NCBI GenBank assembly: GCA_021442885.1 | Contig: JABUVA010000018.1 | Span: 2,283 to 11,289, forward strand | Length of the DNA: 9,007 bases | Source of the DNA: Methanobrevibacter sp. | GTDB lineage: Archaea > Methanobacteriota > Methanobacteria > Methanobacteriales > Methanobacteriaceae | Direction of reading: 5' to 3' | Shown here: positions 6,105 through 9,007 of the stretch, one piece after another | Layout of the letters: the number at the start of each line of letters is the position of its first letter | How positions within the stretch are numbered: position 1 is the first letter of the stretch | The notes under the pieces: generated by a model | The model's database searches: none | What the model was told of the DNA's origin: nothing | The model's input: only the letters and a program-made list of their open reading frames with translations | Program-made: the position numbers and the translations under genes

Positions 6105-7901
6105 TTATTCTTCTTTACTCTTTTTTTTATATTTTGCATAAAATCCATCTGTATCTGCATATATTGCATAAAAACCAAATTTTTCTGCTTGCTTAATGGA
6201 TTTTTTAATATATTGCCTACCCCATGCAGTAATAGCTTTTGCACATTCAAATGAATACCATCTAAACCTTGGAAATCCATAGATACCATACATTGTATTT
6301 GCTAATCTTTTAATTGCTTGTTGTTGTACATCTAATGTTCTTTTTTCAATTGGATCTGTGCTTTCTTTCATTTCACGTTTTATTCTAAATCTTTCATTGA
6401 GAATTTTAGCTATAACTGAAGGAATAAATCCTGTAGGCTCTTTTTTAAATTTAAAGTCGTGTTCTGGTGATACATTATAATCATCAATATTATCTACTTC
6501 TCCAAATTCTAAAACATCTGGTGATATGTTTTTTGAGATAATAATACTTGGGTATAGGCTTCTAAAGTCGAATTGAACTAGGTTTTCATGTAAACCTATC
6601 TCTGGTTCTCTTACATATCCTCCTGCATTGTTATCTGCTGTCATTCTATCTGTAAAATTAGCACTTGATTTATTTGGAATAACTTCATTATCAAAGTAGG
6701 CTTCTTTTACTAAAAACCATTCTGCTTGTTGACCTGTTGCCATACGACTTAAATCAAATAATGGTTGACCTACTATGCGGGTTAGCTCTAGGTTTAAAGG
6801 AAGTGTTTGTTCTGCTATTTCTAAAGTAGCTACTACATCATCTAATGAATAGTCAAATAGTAAGTCTAGTTTTTCATTATCACTATCCCAGTATTGCCAT
6901 ATTTTTTCACCTGGAACATCAATTTTTTCAATTCCAAAGAGTTCTTCATAAACACGTTCTAAAGTATATCTCTCTAAACTCATATAACGCCTCATTACAA
7001 GGTAGAGATCAACATGAATTAGTCCTTTAATTGAAGCTGCATTTGCATATCCACGACGTATGAATTTAACTGTTGAATTATCCATACCTATATCTACATC
7101 AACATCTAATATTTTTGCTCTTTCTTTAAGATATGGGAAGTCAAAGTTATCAGAATTATACCCAACAATAATATCAACATTATTCTCATTAATCAAATCA
7201 ACAAATGTCTGAATCATTTCCTTTTCACTTCCAACCTTTTGGACAAAATCATTATCAACAGTTTTATTTTTAGTAGAGATGACCTTTTTAATACCAAAAT
7301 TACTAGATACACCAATCATTATAATTTCATCTACTTCAGAATTAGGCATTCCCCTAGGATTTCTAACTTCTAAATCAAAACTAAGAATTCTAAAATCAGA
7401 AACAATGTCATTAACTAAAACAGGAGGTTTAGAAAGTTTAATAATTTCAAGGCCTAACTCATCAGCATTTAAACTACCAAAAGTGTCTAATGGTTCTCCC
7501 ATAATCTTTACTCTAGTCATTGGAATAACATTTTTATCAATTAAATACCTTCTATAAAATGGAATATCAAATTCTCGAATCTCAGCAACTTGGGAAAGAT
7601 TTCTAAGAGTATCCCTATATTTAGCTAAAGATTGAGGGTGTTTAAAAGTTAATTTAAGAAAATCTGTTTCAACTTGAAAATCTTTTTTAACCATCGGCTC
7701 TATTTCAACATCTGAAATCTCCTCTCTAATTGCCTTTTCACAATCCTCAAGAGAACCAACAGGAAGAACATATAAATAAGGTTTAAAAGAATCATCAATT
7801 AAAACAATATTATTCTCCTTTTCTTTAGCAAAAAGACGAATAATAGGTTTTTCATCTTCAGTAATATAATCAATATCTAAAATAACCACATCTCTTTCCA
7901 T
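6105..7901 (-). CDS. polB1: Family B DNA polymerase, large fragment of a split enzyme (PolB1)
   Basis: The 598-residue protein aligns by eye with the first three quarters of Thermococcales PolB. After an N-terminal domain (DIDYITEDEKP, 9-19), the 3'-5' exonuclease sites are intact: FDLE (D176, E178), GYNSDNFDFPY (D254) and YSLDD (D355). Polymerase motif A is DFRSLYPSII (445-454), motif B is KRLANTMYG (531-539) and motif C is YADTDG (581-586). The chain ends 12 residues after motif C, so the thumb domain with its KKRY-type motif is missing. No remnant of it follows the stop, where comC converges. This matches the natural split of Methanothermobacter PolB into PolB1 and a separately encoded PolB2. 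polB2 is not in the window, so activity would need that partner. The start is set by AGGTGGAG. Translation is coupled to the upstream membrane-protein gene. Confidence 0.93.
   Translation of the reverse strand: MERDVVILDIDYITEDEKPIIRLFAKEKENNIVLIDDSFKPYLYVLPVGSLEDCEKAIREEISDVEIEPMVKKDFQVETDFLKLTFKHPQSLAKYRDTLRNLSQVAEIREFDIPFYRRYLIDKNVIPMTRVKIMGEPLDTFGSLNADELGLEIIKLSKPPVLVNDIVSDFRILSFDLEVRNPRGMPNSEVDEIIMIGVSSNFGIKKVISTKNKTVDNDFVQKVGSEKEMIQTFVDLINENNVDIIVGYNSDNFDFPYLKERAKILDVDVDIGMDNSTVKFIRRGYANAASIKGLIHVDLYLVMRRYMSLERYTLERVYEELFGIEKIDVPGEKIWQYWDSDNEKLDLLFDYSLDDVVATLEIAEQTLPLNLELTRIVGQPLFDLSRMATGQQAEWFLVKEAYFDNEVIPNKSSANFTDRMTADNNAGGYVREPEIGLHENLVQFDFRSLYPSIIISKNISPDVLEFGEVDNIDDYNVSPEHDFKFKKEPTGFIPSVIAKILNERFRIKREMKESTDPIEKRTLDVQQQAIKRLANTMYGIYGFPRFRWYSFECAKAITAWGRQYIKKSIKQAEKFGFYAIYADTDGFYAKYKKKSKEE
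6111..6128 (+). terminator. T-rich terminator of comC embedded in the polB1 3' end
   Basis: A T-rich stretch starts right after the comC stop codon and ends in a T8 run (6121-6128). It resembles an archaeal oligo-T terminator. On the opposite strand the same bases encode the Lys-rich KKKSKEE tail of PolB1. Confidence 0.6.
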
Positions 7902-7902
7902 T

Positions 7903-8931
7903 TTACTCCACCTGTTTTAACTTTTCTTTTTTATAGCTAACAAGAACAGCATAAGTAATTCCTAAAATTAAAGGCCCTACAATAAAACCAACAATACCAT
8001 AAACTAAAGGACCTGCTAAAAATCCAATTAATAAAATTAAAGGAGGAATATCGGCATAATGACTACATAAAGCCGGCCTTATGTACATATCACATGTACT
8101 TAATCCAAAACCAAATAAAAGAACAATAATAAGCCTAAGATAGTTACCTGAAATAAAATCAAAAATAGCTAAAACCCAATAAATTGGCCAAGGACCAATA
8201 ATTGGAATTAACTGACAAATACCTGTTAAAATTCCTAAAAACACACCATAAGGATATCCTAAAAGAGAATAACCAATAGCACCAAAAATACCAATAATTA
8301 AAGCAGTTATAAAATGACCATAAAATATACTGTTTAAAACATCACCAACTTCTTTAGTAGTATTTTTGAAAAATCTTTTATGTTTATCTGGAACCAATTC
8401 CTCAACAAAGTTATATGCCTTATGACCATCTCTTACAAAGTAATAAATAGAACAAACAAGGACAAAAATCTGAATAATAACTGTAGGTAGAGCTTTAATT
8501 ATTTTAATTCCATAATCAACAACATAAGTTCCAATTTCGCCTAAAAAATCATTAACATAATTAACAGCAGATCCAGAATCACCAATAGGCAAATAAGATG
8601 CAATAAGCGCAGAAGTCTGATTTAAATTAGTAAATGAAACACCAGGATTTGCAGATAAAAAGTCAAAAGCAACCCCAACAATAACATACAACATATAAGC
8701 AATTATGAGAATTAAAGGAACAACAACAACAATAATGGCCAGTACAATAGAAAGTGGAAAGAATTTCACTTTATTTTGAATCTTAGACACTAAAGGCTTA
8801 ATTAAAAAAGCCAAAATAGCTCCAAGAATAACCATATCTAAAACAGGCACCATTATACCTAAAGATAATACCAATAATAGTATGATAAGTAAAACTGGAA
8901 ATGTTATATATTCTCTTATAGGTCTCTCCAT
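7903..8931 (-). CDS. AI-2E family (UPF0118/PerM-like) multi-pass membrane protein
   Basis: This 342-residue integral membrane protein has about seven or eight hydrophobic segments: roughly 9-29, 31-47, 58-88, 148-166, 203-224, 227-255, 262-280 and 296-333. A soluble loop between about 90 and 147 and an amphipathic linker near 168-200 are typical of the family. Family signatures are GHFITALIIGIFGAIGY (205-221), the GICQLIPIIGPWP segment (237-249), and RPALCSHYADIPP (285-297) followed by a Gly-rich re-entrant segment ending GPLILG. Members are named after Escherichia coli TqsA, but most have no proven substrate; some are ion exchangers, so an autoinducer role should not be read into it. A basic tail (KKEKLK) closes the protein. 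The gene ends 1 bp before polB1 and contains its ribosome binding site. The ATG at 8931 has only a weak GTGAT-like site. Confidence 0.88.
   Translation of the reverse strand: MERPIREYITFPVLLIILLLVLSLGIMVPVLDMVILGAILAFLIKPLVSKIQNKVKFFPLSIVLAIIVVVVPLILIIAYMLYVIVGVAFDFLSANPGVSFTNLNQTSALIASYLPIGDSGSAVNYVNDFLGEIGTYVVDYGIKIIKALPTVIIQIFVLVCSIYYFVRDGHKAYNFVEELVPDKHKRFFKNTTKEVGDVLNSIFYGHFITALIIGIFGAIGYSLLGYPYGVFLGILTGICQLIPIIGPWPIYWVLAIFDFISGNYLRLIIVLLFGFGLSTCDMYIRPALCSHYADIPPLILLIGFLAGPLVYGIVGFIVGPLILGITYAVLVSYKKEKLKQVE
7906..7913 (-). promoter_or_regulatory. Ribosome binding site of polB1 inside the upstream gene
   Basis: AGGTGGAG on the minus strand lies in the last sense codons of the AI-2E-family gene, with the GGTG core 7 nt before the polB1 ATG at 7901. 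The upstream stop codon (7905-7903) falls between site and start. This is a standard arrangement for translational coupling. Confidence 0.8.
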
Positions 8932-8942
8932 TATATCACAAT

Positions 8943-9007
8943 CTAAAGTTTAACACCAGAAGCATCACGTTTATATTTACCAAATTCATCAATTTTAGCT
9001 ATATTCT
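8943..9007 (-). CDS. Unidentified gene, C-terminal fragment
   Basis: On the minus strand a frame is open from the right edge of the window to a TAG stop at 8943-8945, giving about 20 residues that end in YKRDASGVKL. The fragment is hydrophilic, with no recognisable motif. It ends 11 bp before the AI-2E-family start, consistent with an upstream operon member. Only the frame, the codon use (AAA, GAT, GGT-rich, like its neighbours) and the position support it, so a chance open frame of this length cannot be excluded. Confidence 0.45.
   Translation of the reverse strand, partial: NIAKIDEFGKYKRDASGVKL

Noticed and set aside
6062..6289. A minus-strand frame spanning the comC and polB1 ends, considered as a possible thumb-domain remnant showing polB1 was frameshifted.
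   Set aside because: The translated sequence has no KKRY-like thumb motif. It overlaps the intact 3' ends of both genes in another frame, and the split matches the known Methanobacteriales arrangement.
7903..8931. A quorum-sensing autoinducer-2 exporter, as the family name suggests.
   Set aside because: No LuxS or other signalling gene is nearby, and most AI-2E family members have no demonstrated AI-2 transport. Only the family assignment is kept.
1..9007. Mobile elements, CRISPR arrays, tRNA or rRNA genes, defence islands.
   Set aside because: No transposase or integrase motifs, no regularly spaced repeats, and no cloverleaf or rRNA-like GC-rich block are visible. Coding sequence fills nearly the whole window with housekeeping genes.

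Overview
This is a stretch of methanogenic archaeal chromosome, most likely from a low-GC member of the Methanobacteriales such as Methanobrevibacter or a close relative. Four kinds of evidence point there. Two genes belong to methanogen cofactor pathways: cofG for coenzyme F420 and a comC-like sulfolactate/malate dehydrogenase for coenzyme M. Three genes are archaeal housekeeping genes: a 20S proteasome beta subunit, the KH/metallo-beta-lactamase/beta-CASP termination nuclease aCPSF1, and a Taw2-type wyosine enzyme. The family B DNA polymerase stops just after catalytic motif C, which is the split PolB1/PolB2 arrangement known from Methanothermobacter and its relatives. The DNA is strongly AT-rich, with archaeal GGTG/GGAGG ribosome binding sites and oligo-T tracts at gene ends. 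The genus is an inference. From memory, the order psmB-aCPSF1-purM-comC-polB1 matches the Methanothermobacter thermautotrophicus chromosome around MTH1202-MTH1208; I could not check this.

Layout. 1-333 (+) is the 3' end of cofG. It overlaps by 23 bp, tail to tail, with taw2 on the minus strand (311-1039). A 263-bp divergent intergenic region (1040-1302) carries candidate promoters for taw2 and psmB. Four genes then run rightward: psmB (1303-1917), aCPSF1 (2047-3957), purM (4046-5065) and comC (5077-6102). purM and comC are tightly linked, and aCPSF1 may read into purM because no oligo-T stop follows it. On the minus strand, an unidentified gene enters at the right edge, followed by an AI-2E-family membrane protein (7903-8931) and polB1 (6105-7901). 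The membrane protein and polB1 are translationally coupled with 1 bp between stop and start. polB1 and comC converge with only 2 bp between them.

The genes are mostly unrelated housekeeping functions: protein degradation, RNA 3'-end formation and transcription termination, purine synthesis, cofactor synthesis, tRNA modification and replication. I see no mobile element, CRISPR array, RNA gene or obviously new defence or metabolic system. The most interesting signals are a concentric inverted repeat plus direct repeat in the psmB-aCPSF1 gap, upstream of the gene for the termination factor itself; the split polymerase end; and oligo-T terminator tracts that double as lysine codons of the opposing gene at both convergent junctions.
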